DNA of 42,829 nt from assembly GCA_902602695.1 (NCBI GenBank), contig CACKRO010000010.1, forward strand, positions 1 through 42,829, in the 5' to 3' direction. Under the pieces are notes generated by a model, which worked only from the letters and a program-made list of their open reading frames with translations, searched no databases and was not told the origin of the DNA. The position numbers and the translations under genes are program-made. Within the stretch, counting starts at the first letter, position 1; each line of letters starts with the position of its first letter. Below are positions 1 to 9,254 of the stretch, piece after piece. This stretch comes from an uncultured Alphaproteobacteria bacterium. Lineage in GTDB: Bacteria > Pseudomonadota > Alphaproteobacteria > HIMB59 > GCA-002718135.

Positions 1-2
1 AT

Positions 3-470
3 ATTCCTAATATAAAAAAAGCATTAACTGGTATAAATAAAAAATTAAAAATAAACGCACCTTTACTAATATACATTTATTATTCTTTTGAAAATAAACC
101 TCTTTGGTTTCGTGTAGTATGGCGATTTACAGATATTTTTAGAATGATAATATCTAGAATGCCTTTTTATATTAAAAGTAAAATTTGTGATCTTATTGCG
201 TATTTAGTCTACTTCCCAATATCAAGAATTTCAAAAATATTTAGAAATTTTGGTTTTAATGTAAAAAACTTTCCTCTTTCATTTTATTCTAATAAAAGTA
301 TTTATGTTTTAAGAAATGATGCACTTGATAGATTTGGCACCAAAATAGAACAAAGACTTTCTAAACAACAAATAACAGACTTACTCAAACAAACTGGTTT
401 TAAAAACATATCTTTTTCTGATGAAGAGCCATATTGGTGTGCAATAAGTTATAAAGAAAAAAATATATAA
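3..470 (+). CDS. SAM-dependent methyltransferase, C-terminal part (5' end outside window)
   Basis: The reading frame is open from base 3 without an upstream stop, so the ATG at 144 is internal and the gene begins before the window. The visible part is about 155 residues. It reads as the distal portion of a class I methyltransferase of the kind found in O-antigen clusters. The diagnostic stretch is the end, with an NDALDRFGT motif, a following EQRLSKQQI helix and a terminal EEPYW motif that recur in sugar or lipid-linked methyltransferases. The SAM-binding motif I would lie in the missing part, so it cannot be checked. The gene ends 5 bases before the asnB-like gene and is probably co-transcribed with it. 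A role in methylating a glycan is inference from the neighbours. Confidence 0.7.
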   Translation: MPNIKKALTGINKKLKINAPLLIYIYYSFENKPLWFRVVWRFTDIFRMIISRMPFYIKSKICDLIAYLVYFPISRISKIFRNFGFNVKNFPLSFYSNKSIYVLRNDALDRFGTKIEQRLSKQQITDLLKQTGFKNISFSDEEPYWCAISYKEKNI

Positions 471-475
471 TTGTA

Positions 476-2455
476 ATGTGTGGAATATCAGCATTATTAA
501 CAAATAAACTAAATCATAAAAATGAATTCATAAGTTATATTGAAAAAATGAATCATTGCCTAAAGCATAGAGGGCCTGATTTTCAAAATTATTGGTTGGA
601 TGAAAATAAGGGAGTGTGCCTTGGGCATACTAGATTATCAATACAAGATTTATCAGCTAATGGAAACCAACCTATGTTATCACAAAATGAGAGATATGTA
701 TTATGTTTTAATGGAGAAATATATAATCATTTTGACATAAGAAAAAAAATAGAAAAAAATTTTAATAATGAAATTCATTGGCGTGGAACTTCTGATACTG
801 AAACTTTATTAAAAAGTATTGAGATATTTGGTTTGGAAAATACTCTGAATTTTTTATCAGGAATGTTTGCGATTTGTTTATTTGATAGAAAAAAACTTAA
901 GATTAATATTGCAATTGACAGATTTGGAGAAAAACCACTTTATTTTGGAAATGTAGATAAAGCTTTTATTATAGGATCTGAATTAAAAGTTTTTAAAGCA
1001 TTTAAAGAATTCAATAATCAAGTTGATAGAAATTCTTTAGATGAATTTGTAAGATACTCATGCATTAGAGCGCCAAGAACAATTTATAAAAATATTTTTA
1101 AACTTGAACCAGGTTCAATGTTTGAAATATCTTTAGATAAAATTTTATCTCAAAATATAGATATTAATTTTTTAAATAAAAAACAATTTTATAAATATTG
1201 GTGGAAACCCAAAGACGTAATTATTAAAAATAGGGATAAAAAAATTAAGGATTATGAAAAAGCTAAAATTGATGTTGAAAATACATTATTTAATTCAGTA
1301 AAATCCCAGTTAATCTCTGATGTTCCTTTAGGATCATTTTTGTCAGGCGGAATAGACTCTTCACTCATAACTGCTTTAATGTGCAAAAATTCAAAAAATA
1401 AAATTAATACATTTACAATTGGATTTTCAGAAGATTCTTTTGATGAATCTAAATATGCAAAACAAATATCTAAAATATTGAGAACTGATCATCATGAAGC
1501 AATATTATCTTCTCGTGAAACATTATCTATTATTCCAGACTTAATGAATACTTATGACGAACCCTTTGCAGATAGCTCACAAATACCAACAATTCTTTTA
1601 AGTAAATTTGCAAAAAATAATGTTAAAGTTGCATTAAGTGGAGATGGTGGAGATGAGTTATTTGGTGGTTATAATCGATACTTTTGGATTAATAGGATAT
1701 GGAAATATTTCTCATGGCTGCCTTTCGAAATAAGGATGATACTGGGAAAAATCTTATCTAGTGCCAATCCAGACAAAATTAATTATTTATATTATTTTTT
1801 TTCAAATAATAAAAATTTAGATAAGTTTTTTGGGCAAAAGGCAATAAAAACTTTTGAGAGACTTAAGTATGTTAAAAATATTGAAGATTTGTTCATTAGC
1901 TTAACTACAGAGTGGAATTGGAATGATAAAATAGTTGTTGATAGTAATAATAAAAAAATTTCTTTATATGAAGATTTTGAAGAATTAAGATCATTTAATT
2001 TTATTGAACGTATGATGTATTGGGATACGATAAACTATTTACCTAATGATATACTATGCAAAGTTGATAGAGCATCTATGTCCAAAAGCTTGGAAACAAG
2101 GGCGCCATTTTTAAGTGAAAAAGTTTATGAAATTTCGTCTATGTTACCTCTAGAAATGAAAATTAAAAAAAATAATGGAAAAGTTATTTTAAAAGATATT
2201 CTTAAAAAATATATTCCTAGCCATTTAATTGAAAGGCCTAAACAAGGATTTGGTATACCTTTATCTTCTTGGCTTAGGACAGATCTTAAGGATTGGGCTG
2301 AAACATTATTATCTCCAAATACTATAAAAAATCAAGGTTATTTTGATAACAATATAATTCAGAGATATTGGGGAGAACACAAAAATGGAAGATTTGATTT
2401 TCATAACAAACTTTGGCCTATATTGATGTTTCAATCTTGGATGGAGCATAATTAA
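476..2455 (+). CDS. asnB: Asparagine synthase (glutamine-hydrolysing) family amidotransferase
   Basis: 659 residues, longer than enteric AsnB (about 554) and typical of copies in polysaccharide clusters. The class II glutaminase domain starts with Met-Cys-Gly-Ile, so Cys2 is the expected nucleophile after Met removal. The synthetase domain carries the PP-loop SGGIDSS at about residue 290, followed by a GDGGDELFGGY motif. The family moves ammonia from glutamine onto an adenylated carboxylate. In this setting the acceptor may be a uronic acid carboxyl, giving a uronamide (as proposed for WbpS in P. aeruginosa O6), rather than free aspartate. That reassignment is inference from context. It overlaps the next gene by one base (TAATG), which indicates translational coupling. 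Confidence 0.9.
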   Translation: MCGISALLTNKLNHKNEFISYIEKMNHCLKHRGPDFQNYWLDENKGVCLGHTRLSIQDLSANGNQPMLSQNERYVLCFNGEIYNHFDIRKKIEKNFNNEIHWRGTSDTETLLKSIEIFGLENTLNFLSGMFAICLFDRKKLKINIAIDRFGEKPLYFGNVDKAFIIGSELKVFKAFKEFNNQVDRNSLDEFVRYSCIRAPRTIYKNIFKLEPGSMFEISLDKILSQNIDINFLNKKQFYKYWWKPKDVIIKNRDKKIKDYEKAKIDVENTLFNSVKSQLISDVPLGSFLSGGIDSSLITALMCKNSKNKINTFTIGFSEDSFDESKYAKQISKILRTDHHEAILSSRETLSIIPDLMNTYDEPFADSSQIPTILLSKFAKNNVKVALSGDGGDELFGGYNRYFWINRIWKYFSWLPFEIRMILGKILSSANPDKINYLYYFFSNNKNLDKFFGQKAIKTFERLKYVKNIEDLFISLTTEWNWNDKIVVDSNNKKISLYEDFEELRSFNFIERMMYWDTINYLPNDILCKVDRASMSKSLETRAPFLSEKVYEISSMLPLEMKIKKNNGKVILKDILKKYIPSHLIERPKQGFGIPLSSWLRTDLKDWAETLLSPNTIKNQGYFDNNIIQRYWGEHKNGRFDFHNKLWPILMFQSWMEHN

Positions 2456-3510
2456 TGTTGCCATACAATATATCTTTCATCTTTATATTTTTAATTAGCT
2501 TTCTTATAGATAATCTTCCTATTTCATTAAAAAAAATTCTTTATTTTATATTATTTATTTTTCTATTATTATTTGTTGGACTGAGACACGAAGTAGGTGG
2601 CGATTGGTTCAGTTATATTTGGTATATTCAAGACTTAAAAACATATCCTGAAAAAATATTCACCTTTAGATCAGATTGGGGTTTTAATGGTTTATTATAT
2701 TTGTTATTCAATGTTGAATATAACATTTATATTATAAATATATTTTGCGCATTTCTATTTATAGGTTCTTTATTTTTATTTGCATTTAATCAAAATAAAC
2801 CAATATTAGTTTTATTTGTTGCATTACCTTATATTATAAATGTAATAGGCATGGGATACACTAGGCAAAGCGTAGGCTATGCTTTTTTGATATTTTCAAT
2901 CTTAGCATTACAAAAAAATAAAAATTTATTATTTTTTGTTTTAATTATTATTGGATCTCTTTTTCATAAGTCATTAATTCTTTTTTTAATTTTATATTTT
3001 GTTAATTTTAATTTTAATTTAAAGGGAATCACCCTTTTGATCGTATTAGCCTCCATTTCTTTTGTATTAATAATTTACAAATTGGATACTATTCAATTTT
3101 ATATCTACCATTATTTGGGAGAAGGCAAACATTTATCATCAACAGGAACTGTTTTTAGGTATCTTATAAATTTAATACCTTGTTTATTCATTCTGTATTA
3201 CGGCACAAATTTTTTAACAAATAAAAGTGAAAAAAAAATATTATCATTATTAATATTATTTACTTTTTCAGGATTATTATTTTACCAATACGCTCCAACC
3301 GCATTTGATAGAATGGGATTATATTTAACAATAGTTCAATTGTATTTTTATTCAAATCTTGATTTAATTATTAAAAATAACTTTTTTAGAAAATTTGTAT
3401 ACCTATTTATGTATTCTTTTTATTTTACAATAAACTATGTTTGGTTAAATTTTTCTACGTATAAAAATGAATGGGTGCCTTATAATATTTTATTTTACCA
3501 ATTTTATTAA
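2455..3510 (+). CDS. EpsG/Wzy-like polysaccharide polymerase (multi-spanning membrane protein)
   Basis: 351 residues dominated by hydrophobic segments, with roughly ten membrane spans by eye. The motif GLRHEVGGDWFSY at about residues 42-54 matches the conserved N-terminal signature of EpsG-family proteins (GxRxxxGxDwxxY), which are thought to polymerise surface polysaccharide repeat units. A TRQSVGYAF motif in the central region also fits. It overlaps asnB by one base. As the only Wzy candidate here, it pairs logically with the Wzx-like flippase at 9255. No catalytic residue can be assigned with certainty. Confidence 0.8.
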   Translation: MLPYNISFIFIFLISFLIDNLPISLKKILYFILFIFLLLFVGLRHEVGGDWFSYIWYIQDLKTYPEKIFTFRSDWGFNGLLYLLFNVEYNIYIINIFCAFLFIGSLFLFAFNQNKPILVLFVALPYIINVIGMGYTRQSVGYAFLIFSILALQKNKNLLFFVLIIIGSLFHKSLILFLILYFVNFNFNLKGITLLIVLASISFVLIIYKLDTIQFYIYHYLGEGKHLSSTGTVFRYLINLIPCLFILYYGTNFLTNKSEKKILSLLILFTFSGLLFYQYAPTAFDRMGLYLTIVQLYFYSNLDLIIKNNFFRKFVYLFMYSFYFTINYVWLNFSTYKNEWVPYNILFYQFY

Positions 3511-3540
3511 TTTGTAAAAAAATATACCCATTTTAAACTA

Positions 3541-4515
3541 ATGAGTTTATATGAACAAATGATGAATAAAAAATTCAAATTTAATTTTGCTTTAATAGGG
3601 CTCGGTGGATATATAGCTCCACGGCATGTAGAGGCAATTAAAAAAAATAATTGCAATCTTAGTTGTTCTTTGGATATAAATGATAGTGTAGGTTTTATAG
3701 AAAATTATTTTCCTAATTCTCATTTTTTTACTGAAATTGGAAGATTTGACAGGTACATAGATAAGATATCTAGAACTAAAGATAAAATAAGTTACGTATC
3801 AATTTGTTCGCCAAATTATCTTCATGATTCACATATAAGACTGGGATTAAGATCAAAATCTCATGTTATTTGTGAAAAACCATTAGTAATTAATCCTTGG
3901 AATTTAGATGCTATTGAAAAAATGCAACGCGAATATAAAAAAAAAGTATATTCAATAAATCAACTTAGGTTACACCCATCAATAATAAAATTAAAACAAA
4001 AAATACAAAACTCTAAAAAATTACATGATGTTGAAATAACCTATATTACACCAAGAGGTAATTGGTATAAATATAGCTGGAAGGGAGATGAAAATAAATC
4101 TGGTGGATTACTTTATAATATTGGTATTCATTTATTTGATTTAATTAATTTTTTATTTGGCAAGATTGAAATTACAAAAGTAAACTTCGCATCTGAAAAT
4201 TGCTATTCTGGATTTATTTCTACAAAAAAAGCCAATATCAGATACTTTTTATCGATTGATAAAAATCATTTAAATTTAGTAGGCAGAAAAAAAACAAATA
4301 ATCCAGTGAAAATATTAAAAGTAGATGATGAAAAAATAAATCTCTCAAAAAATTTTGTTAATTTGCATACTCTCTCATATAAAAAAATCTTGGAAAAAAA
4401 AGGTTTTGAAATTAATTCTATAAGAAGTGGTATAGAACTAACCTATAAGATTAAAAAATCTATAGTTTCTTCTCCAAATTTGGATAGTCATCCTTTGGTA
4501 AATAAAATTAAATGA
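3541..4515 (+). CDS. wlbA: UDP-N-acetylglucosaminuronate 3-dehydrogenase (WlbA/WbpB type, Gfo/Idh/MocA family)
   Basis: 324 residues. The N-terminal Rossmann region (FALIGLGGYIAPRH), the SICSPNYLH motif near residues 87-95, the following CEKPL motif and the GNWY/SWKGD stretch together follow Bordetella WlbA / Pseudomonas WbpB closely. The enzyme oxidises C3 of UDP-GlcNAcA to a 3-keto sugar for the aminotransferase WlbC. A start at 3562 would match the usual short N terminus better than 3541, and no Shine-Dalgarno site separates the choices. It overlaps the acetyltransferase gene by 4 bases. The wlbA-wlbB-wlbC order here is itself strong support. Confidence 0.92.
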   Translation: MSLYEQMMNKKFKFNFALIGLGGYIAPRHVEAIKKNNCNLSCSLDINDSVGFIENYFPNSHFFTEIGRFDRYIDKISRTKDKISYVSICSPNYLHDSHIRLGLRSKSHVICEKPLVINPWNLDAIEKMQREYKKKVYSINQLRLHPSIIKLKQKIQNSKKLHDVEITYITPRGNWYKYSWKGDENKSGGLLYNIGIHLFDLINFLFGKIEITKVNFASENCYSGFISTKKANIRYFLSIDKNHLNLVGRKKTNNPVKILKVDDEKINLSKNFVNLHTLSYKKILEKKGFEINSIRSGIELTYKIKKSIVSSPNLDSHPLVNKIK

Positions 4516-5093
4516 AATACATTCACGAATTAGCTAAAATTGATAACGATGTAATAATTGGTAATGATACAAAAATATGGCATTGGACTCATGTATCTTC
4601 TGGCGCAAAAATAGGAGATAATTGTATTTTGGGGCAAAATGTTTTTATTGGTAAAAATGTTACAATCGGGAATAATGTAAAAATCCAAAACAATGTATCA
4701 ATTTTTGAAGGAGTAGAGTTAGGCGATAAAGTTTTTTGTGGACCAAGTGTTGTTTTTACCAATGTTATCAACCCTAGATCATTTATAAATAAGAAAAAAG
4801 AATTTCAACCAACAAAAGTTTTAAAAGGAGTAACTATTGGTGCAAATTCAACTATTATATGTGGTATAAATATTGATGAATATGCTTTTGTTGGTGCCGG
4901 GTCAGTAGTGACTAAAAATGTAAAAAAATTTGAAAAATATTATGGAAACCCTGCTTCTCATAGAGGCTGGGTCACTATTGAAGGAGATAATATTAGTTTT
5001 ACAAATAAAAATAACAACATTTATTATTGCCCAGTGTCTAAAAAGAAATATTTTTATGATAAATTAAAAAATGAAGTAAATATTATAAAATAA
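4512..5093 (+). CDS. wlbB: UDP-2-acetamido-3-amino-2,3-dideoxy-glucuronate N-acetyltransferase (WlbB/WbpD type)
   Basis: 193 residues forming a left-handed beta-helix of hexapeptide repeats (for example IGDNCILGQNVFIGKNVTIG) across about residues 30-125. A conserved NPASHRGWV segment ends the acyltransferase core. The family acetylates the 3-amino group of UDP-GlcNAc(3NH2)A with acetyl-CoA. It overlaps wlbA by 4 bases and is followed 2 bases later by the aminotransferase. After the core, residues 150-193 contain a short tail with YYCPVSKKKYFY, a feature I do not associate with a defined role. Confidence 0.92.
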   Translation: MKYIHELAKIDNDVIIGNDTKIWHWTHVSSGAKIGDNCILGQNVFIGKNVTIGNNVKIQNNVSIFEGVELGDKVFCGPSVVFTNVINPRSFINKKKEFQPTKVLKGVTIGANSTIICGINIDEYAFVGAGSVVTKNVKKFEKYYGNPASHRGWVTIEGDNISFTNKNNNIYYCPVSKKKYFYDKLKNEVNIIK

Positions 5094-5095
5094 AT

Positions 5096-6223
5096 ATGCA
5101 AATCAATAATTATTCACTTGATAAAGAAAGTAAAAAAATAAAAAATGAAATTTTAAACAATATATCTAAAGTAATTGATCATAATAAATATATTAATGGT
5201 CCTGAAAATTCAATATTAGAAAGAAAATTAAGCAGTATTTTAAAATCTAAAAATTGTATTCTTACATCCTCTGGAACTGATGCTCTTTTAATATCATTAA
5301 TTGCTATCGGCATTAAAGAGGGCGATGAAATAATAACAAGTCCATTTACATTTATCTCAACTATCGAAGTAATACTATCAATGAAAGCAAAACCTATATT
5401 AATTGATATAGATCCAGAAACATATAATATCGATATTAATAAAATTAATAATTATATTACAAAAAAAACAAGAGCAATAATTCCAGTATCATTATTTGGT
5501 CAACCTGCGAACTTAAAGTTGTTAAAGAAAAATATAAAAAAAAATAAAGGTATAAAGATTATTGAAGATAACGCTCAAAGTTTAATGTCTAAGCATCATG
5601 GACAGTATTCCAATTATTTTACTGATATATCTTGCACTAGTTTCTTTCCAACAAAAGTCTTAGGTTGTTATGGGGATGGTGGTGCAATTTTTACAGATAA
5701 CAAAATTCTTTCAGATAAGATAAAAAAAATCAGATCTCATGGCTCAATAAACAAAAAAAATTATGATATACAGGGCGTCTCAGGTAGAATGGATACTTTA
5801 CAAAGTGCAATTATTTTAACAAAATTAAAATATTTAAAAAAAAATTTATCTAATAGATCAAAAATAGCCACAAAATACAATAAAATTATTGATAAAATAA
5901 ATAGCTTATCAGATAAAGATTTAATAAAAAAACCTAAAATTCTTGATTTTAACCAAAGTGTTTATGCGCAATATACTATTCAAACTGAAAATAGAAATAA
6001 GTTAAAAAAATTTTTGAAAAGTCATAATATCTCTACAGCAATTTATTATGATAAAATAGTTTCAAACTATAGTTATTATAAAAATAAGTGCAGATTTAAA
6101 GACTTAAAAAATGCATCAAAAATATCAAAGCAAGTATTAAGTTTGCCTATCAATGATTATCAAACATCAAAAGAAACAAAATATGTATGTGATGTAATGT
6201 ACTCTTTTTTTGAAAAAAACTAA
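5096..6223 (+). CDS. wlbC: UDP-sugar 3-aminotransferase (WlbC/WbpE type, DegT/DnrJ/EryC1 family)
   Basis: 375 residues, the normal length for PLP-dependent sugar aminotransferases. Visible motifs are SSGTDALL (phosphate binding), EDNAQS (aspartate that pairs with the pyridine nitrogen) and FFPTKVLG with Lys187 as the PLP Schiff-base lysine. It would transaminate the 3-keto-UDP-GlcNAcA made by WlbA, giving the 3-amino sugar that WlbB acetylates. Its position directly behind wlbA-wlbB gives the specificity call; on sequence alone the DegT family is hard to subdivide. It lies two bases after wlbB in an evident operon. Confidence 0.9.
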   Translation: MQINNYSLDKESKKIKNEILNNISKVIDHNKYINGPENSILERKLSSILKSKNCILTSSGTDALLISLIAIGIKEGDEIITSPFTFISTIEVILSMKAKPILIDIDPETYNIDINKINNYITKKTRAIIPVSLFGQPANLKLLKKNIKKNKGIKIIEDNAQSLMSKHHGQYSNYFTDISCTSFFPTKVLGCYGDGGAIFTDNKILSDKIKKIRSHGSINKKNYDIQGVSGRMDTLQSAIILTKLKYLKKNLSNRSKIATKYNKIIDKINSLSDKDLIKKPKILDFNQSVYAQYTIQTENRNKLKKFLKSHNISTAIYYDKIVSNYSYYKNKCRFKDLKNASKISKQVLSLPINDYQTSKETKYVCDVMYSFFEKN

Positions 6224-6228
6224 ATTAA

Positions 6229-8058
6229 ATGAAATCTAAGAACTTTATCATTTTTTCATCTATAGATTGGGATATTAATTGGCAATTACATCATGAGTTG
6301 GTGACCTCATTACTCGAAGAGGGATCAAAAATTCTTTTTATAGAAAATACAGGAACTAGAAATTTACGATTTACAGATTTATCAAGAGTATTTTCAAGAA
6401 TAAAAAAATGGTTTTACAGCAAAAAAGGATATAAAATAATTAATAAAAATTTTTTATTATATTCACCACTTATTTTACCTTTTCCTTATAATAAAATTTC
6501 AACAATTATAAATTCTTATTTAACAACAAGATCGATTAGAAATTGGATTAAGAATACTGGAAATGGAGATATTTGTTTTATATCATTTCTTCCAACGCCT
6601 TTAGTTTATAACGTTTTTTCAAAAATTAATTCGATTTATAAAATTTATTATTGTGCAGATGATATGACAAGATCAAATACATATAATGTAAAAAAAATTC
6701 ATGAAAATAATTTTATTAAAAATGTAGATGCAGTATTTTGTACTTCTCACAATTTATTTGATAAATGTAAAAAATTTAATGGCTCTACATATTTAATTCC
6801 ATCTGGAGTAAACTTTTTAAAGTTTAAAAAGATTTACGATATTAAAAATAATGATTTGAAAATAAAAAAAATATATAAAACACCAATAATAGGCTATATT
6901 GGTGCTATTACGAAGGTATTTGATAAAAAATTATTAGTTTATTTATCAAAAAGTTTTCCAGACTATACATTTTTGATAATTGGAAAAGAGCATACAGATT
7001 TAAGAGAATTAAAAACAATCGAAAATATTAAATTTATAGGTCATGTCGATCATGATAGTATCCCACATTATCTTAAAATTTTTGACATAGCTATTATTCC
7101 ATATTTAAAAAATGATTTTACTGAAAATGTTTATTCTTTTAAACTAAATGAGTACTTAGCTATGGGTCTCCCGGTTATTACAACAGATTTAAATGAATTT
7201 AAGATTTTTGAAAATCAATATCCCAATACAATTTATGTTTCCAAATCACACAAAGAATTTAAAAACTACTTAAGTAGAGATTTTTCTATTTTTTGGAAAT
7301 ATAAGCAACAAAGAATTGAAGTTGCAAAAGAAAATTCTTGGTCAAATAGGTTTTCAAAAATCAAAGAGATTTTTGAATTTAATTATAATAGTAATATTTC
7401 TTCTTTTATTAAGAAAAAAGAAAATGAGCAATTCAATTATCTTAAATCAAAAAGTGTTATATCATATTTTATTATTCCACTATTAGTTTTATATTTTATT
7501 ACATTTCATTCTCCTTTTTTTTATTATCTTTCAAAGGGTTTAGAGGAGAATTATTTAATTAAAAAAGCTGATGCTATTGTTGTTTTTAGTGGCGATGGTT
7601 ATTCAGGTTATGAAAACTTAGGATTTCAAAAAAGAACACTAGACGTACTAAAGTATTATAAATCTGGATATGCAGATAAAATATATGTATCTTCAGGTAA
7701 AGAGCAAAAAATTAGTCAAGTTGAGATTATAAAAGCTCTTTTAATTCAAAATAAAGTAAAAGAAAAAGATATAAAAATATTCACTACTTATCCATCTAGT
7801 ACATATGAAAATGTTATTATGGTTGAGAAACAACTTGTAAAAGATGAAATTAACGAAATAATTTTTATTACAGCCCCTTTTCATGCTAAAAGATCATCAT
7901 TAATTTGGAAGAAAAATGCTCCACAAATTAAAATTTATTTCGCAGAACCATTAGATAGAAAATACAAATCATCATCAAAATTTAAGCTTAACGAGATAAA
8001 AGTTGTTTTGTATGAATATCTTGCAATAGTTTATAATTTTTTTAAGGGCAGACTTTAA
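6229..8058 (+). CDS. Fusion protein: GT4-type glycosyltransferase plus membrane-anchored DUF218 (YdcF/SanA/ElyC-like) domain
   Basis: 609 residues with two recognisable parts. Residues 1 to about 385 are a GT-B fold glycosyltransferase; GYIGAITKVFD starts the C-terminal Rossmann domain and NEYLAMGLPVITT (about 307-319) is the nucleotide-sugar region. A hydrophobic span at about 409-431 follows. From about 445 to 600 the protein looks like DUF218: KADAIVVFSGD, a YVSSG motif, SSTYENV and ITAPFHAKRS. DUF218 proteins such as ElyC/SanA take part in envelope or undecaprenyl-linked glycan homeostasis, but their activity is not established. The single frame is uninterrupted, so the fusion is real in this sequence. 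The gene overlaps the next by one base. Confidence 0.82.
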   Translation: MKSKNFIIFSSIDWDINWQLHHELVTSLLEEGSKILFIENTGTRNLRFTDLSRVFSRIKKWFYSKKGYKIINKNFLLYSPLILPFPYNKISTIINSYLTTRSIRNWIKNTGNGDICFISFLPTPLVYNVFSKINSIYKIYYCADDMTRSNTYNVKKIHENNFIKNVDAVFCTSHNLFDKCKKFNGSTYLIPSGVNFLKFKKIYDIKNNDLKIKKIYKTPIIGYIGAITKVFDKKLLVYLSKSFPDYTFLIIGKEHTDLRELKTIENIKFIGHVDHDSIPHYLKIFDIAIIPYLKNDFTENVYSFKLNEYLAMGLPVITTDLNEFKIFENQYPNTIYVSKSHKEFKNYLSRDFSIFWKYKQQRIEVAKENSWSNRFSKIKEIFEFNYNSNISSFIKKKENEQFNYLKSKSVISYFIIPLLVLYFITFHSPFFYYLSKGLEENYLIKKADAIVVFSGDGYSGYENLGFQKRTLDVLKYYKSGYADKIYVSSGKEQKISQVEIIKALLIQNKVKEKDIKIFTTYPSSTYENVIMVEKQLVKDEINEIIFITAPFHAKRSSLIWKKNAPQIKIYFAEPLDRKYKSSSKFKLNEIKVVLYEYLAIVYNFFKGRL

Positions 8059-9155
8059 TGAAAATTCTAATAGCTTCTAATAGTTGTTGGAATTTATATA
8101 ATTTTAGAAAAGATTTAATTTCAACTCTTATTAGTAAAAAATATAAAATAATTATTGCAGCTCCATATGATGAATATTTAAGTAAAATTTTTAAAGAAAA
8201 TCTAATTTTTTGCCCAATTTATTTAAAAAAAAATAAGAAATCATTTTTTAGTGATTTATTTTGTTTACTTCAATTTATTTATATAATTCAAAAACACAGG
8301 CCAAGTTACTCTCTTGCATTTACAATTAAGCCAAATATTTATTGCTCTATTGCAACTTTGTTTTCAAAAACAAAAATGATAAATAACATTACTGGTTTAG
8401 GGTCAGCATTAATAAAAAATAATCTATTTTCAAAGATAATTTTTTTTATTTATAGATTAACTCTTTATAGATCTTACAAAGTTGTATTCCAAAATAAATC
8501 AGATATGAATATTTTTATCAATAAAAAAATTACAAACATATATAATAGTAATTTAATACCTGGATCTGGAATCAATATTAATAAATATAATAATCAAATA
8601 TTAACTAATAATAATATTTTTACTTTTTTATATGTTGGCAGACTTATAAAAGATAAGGGTATAGTTGAATACCTTGAAGCGGCAGAAATAGTAAAAAGCA
8701 AAACTTCAAAAAACATTAAGTTTGTTGTTCTGGGATCATTTGATAAAAAAAATCCAAACTCAATTGATTTTAAATATTTTGAAAGTTTTATAGATAAAGA
8801 AATAATCAATTATTTAGGTTTTGTAGATAATCCTATCCCTGTAATTTCTGATTCCAGTTGCGTAGTTCTTCCATCTTACAGAGAAGGTCTTTCTAGATCG
8901 TTATTAGAGTCTATGGCATTAGGAAAGCCAATAATTACAACTAATGTAGCAGGATGTGATGAATTAGTAAGAGAAAGTTCAAATGGTTTTTTATGTAAAG
9001 TGCAAAACAAATATGATTTAGCAGAAAAAATGTTTTCAATCTTGAACTTGAAAAAGGAAGAAGTTATGAAAATGGGGGAAAAAGGTAAGCAAATAATTCA
9101 AACAGAATATTCAAATGAGATAGTTATAAATAAATATTTACAATTAATATACTAA
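8058..9155 (+). CDS. Glycosyltransferase family 4 (PglA/WbpX-like group)
   Basis: 365 residues, complete GT-B fold. The N-terminal half has the AFTIKPNIYCSIA and NNITGLGSA motifs common in undecaprenyl-diphosphate-linked sugar transferases such as PglA. GRLIKDKGIVEYLEAA opens the donor-binding domain. Glu276 and Glu284 form the EX7E motif within REGLSRSLLESMALGKP, which marks retaining GT4 enzymes. It probably adds an N-acetylated amino sugar to the lipid-linked repeat unit on the cytoplasmic face. Sugar specificity cannot be read from sequence. The ATG overlaps the stop of the upstream gene. Confidence 0.88.
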   Translation: MKILIASNSCWNLYNFRKDLISTLISKKYKIIIAAPYDEYLSKIFKENLIFCPIYLKKNKKSFFSDLFCLLQFIYIIQKHRPSYSLAFTIKPNIYCSIATLFSKTKMINNITGLGSALIKNNLFSKIIFFIYRLTLYRSYKVVFQNKSDMNIFINKKITNIYNSNLIPGSGININKYNNQILTNNNIFTFLYVGRLIKDKGIVEYLEAAEIVKSKTSKNIKFVVLGSFDKKNPNSIDFKYFESFIDKEIINYLGFVDNPIPVISDSSCVVLPSYREGLSRSLLESMALGKPIITTNVAGCDELVRESSNGFLCKVQNKYDLAEKMFSILNLKKEEVMKMGEKGKQIIQTEYSNEIVINKYLQLIY

Positions 9156-9254
9156 TCAAAACAAATTTATTTTATCTTATATTAAATCAAATTCACTCAT
9201 ATATTTTAAATTAATAGATTTAACTTTAGATTAATTTAAAGTATCTTAAAAAAA

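Noticed and set aside
4589..4771. 60-residue minus-strand frame inside wlbB
   Set aside because: It is antisense to the hexapeptide repeats of a clear gene and has no recognisable motif or ribosome site.
9156..9254. 99-base spacer as a promoter or small RNA
   Set aside because: It is AT-rich with only chance-level -35/-10 resemblance and no strong inverted repeat.
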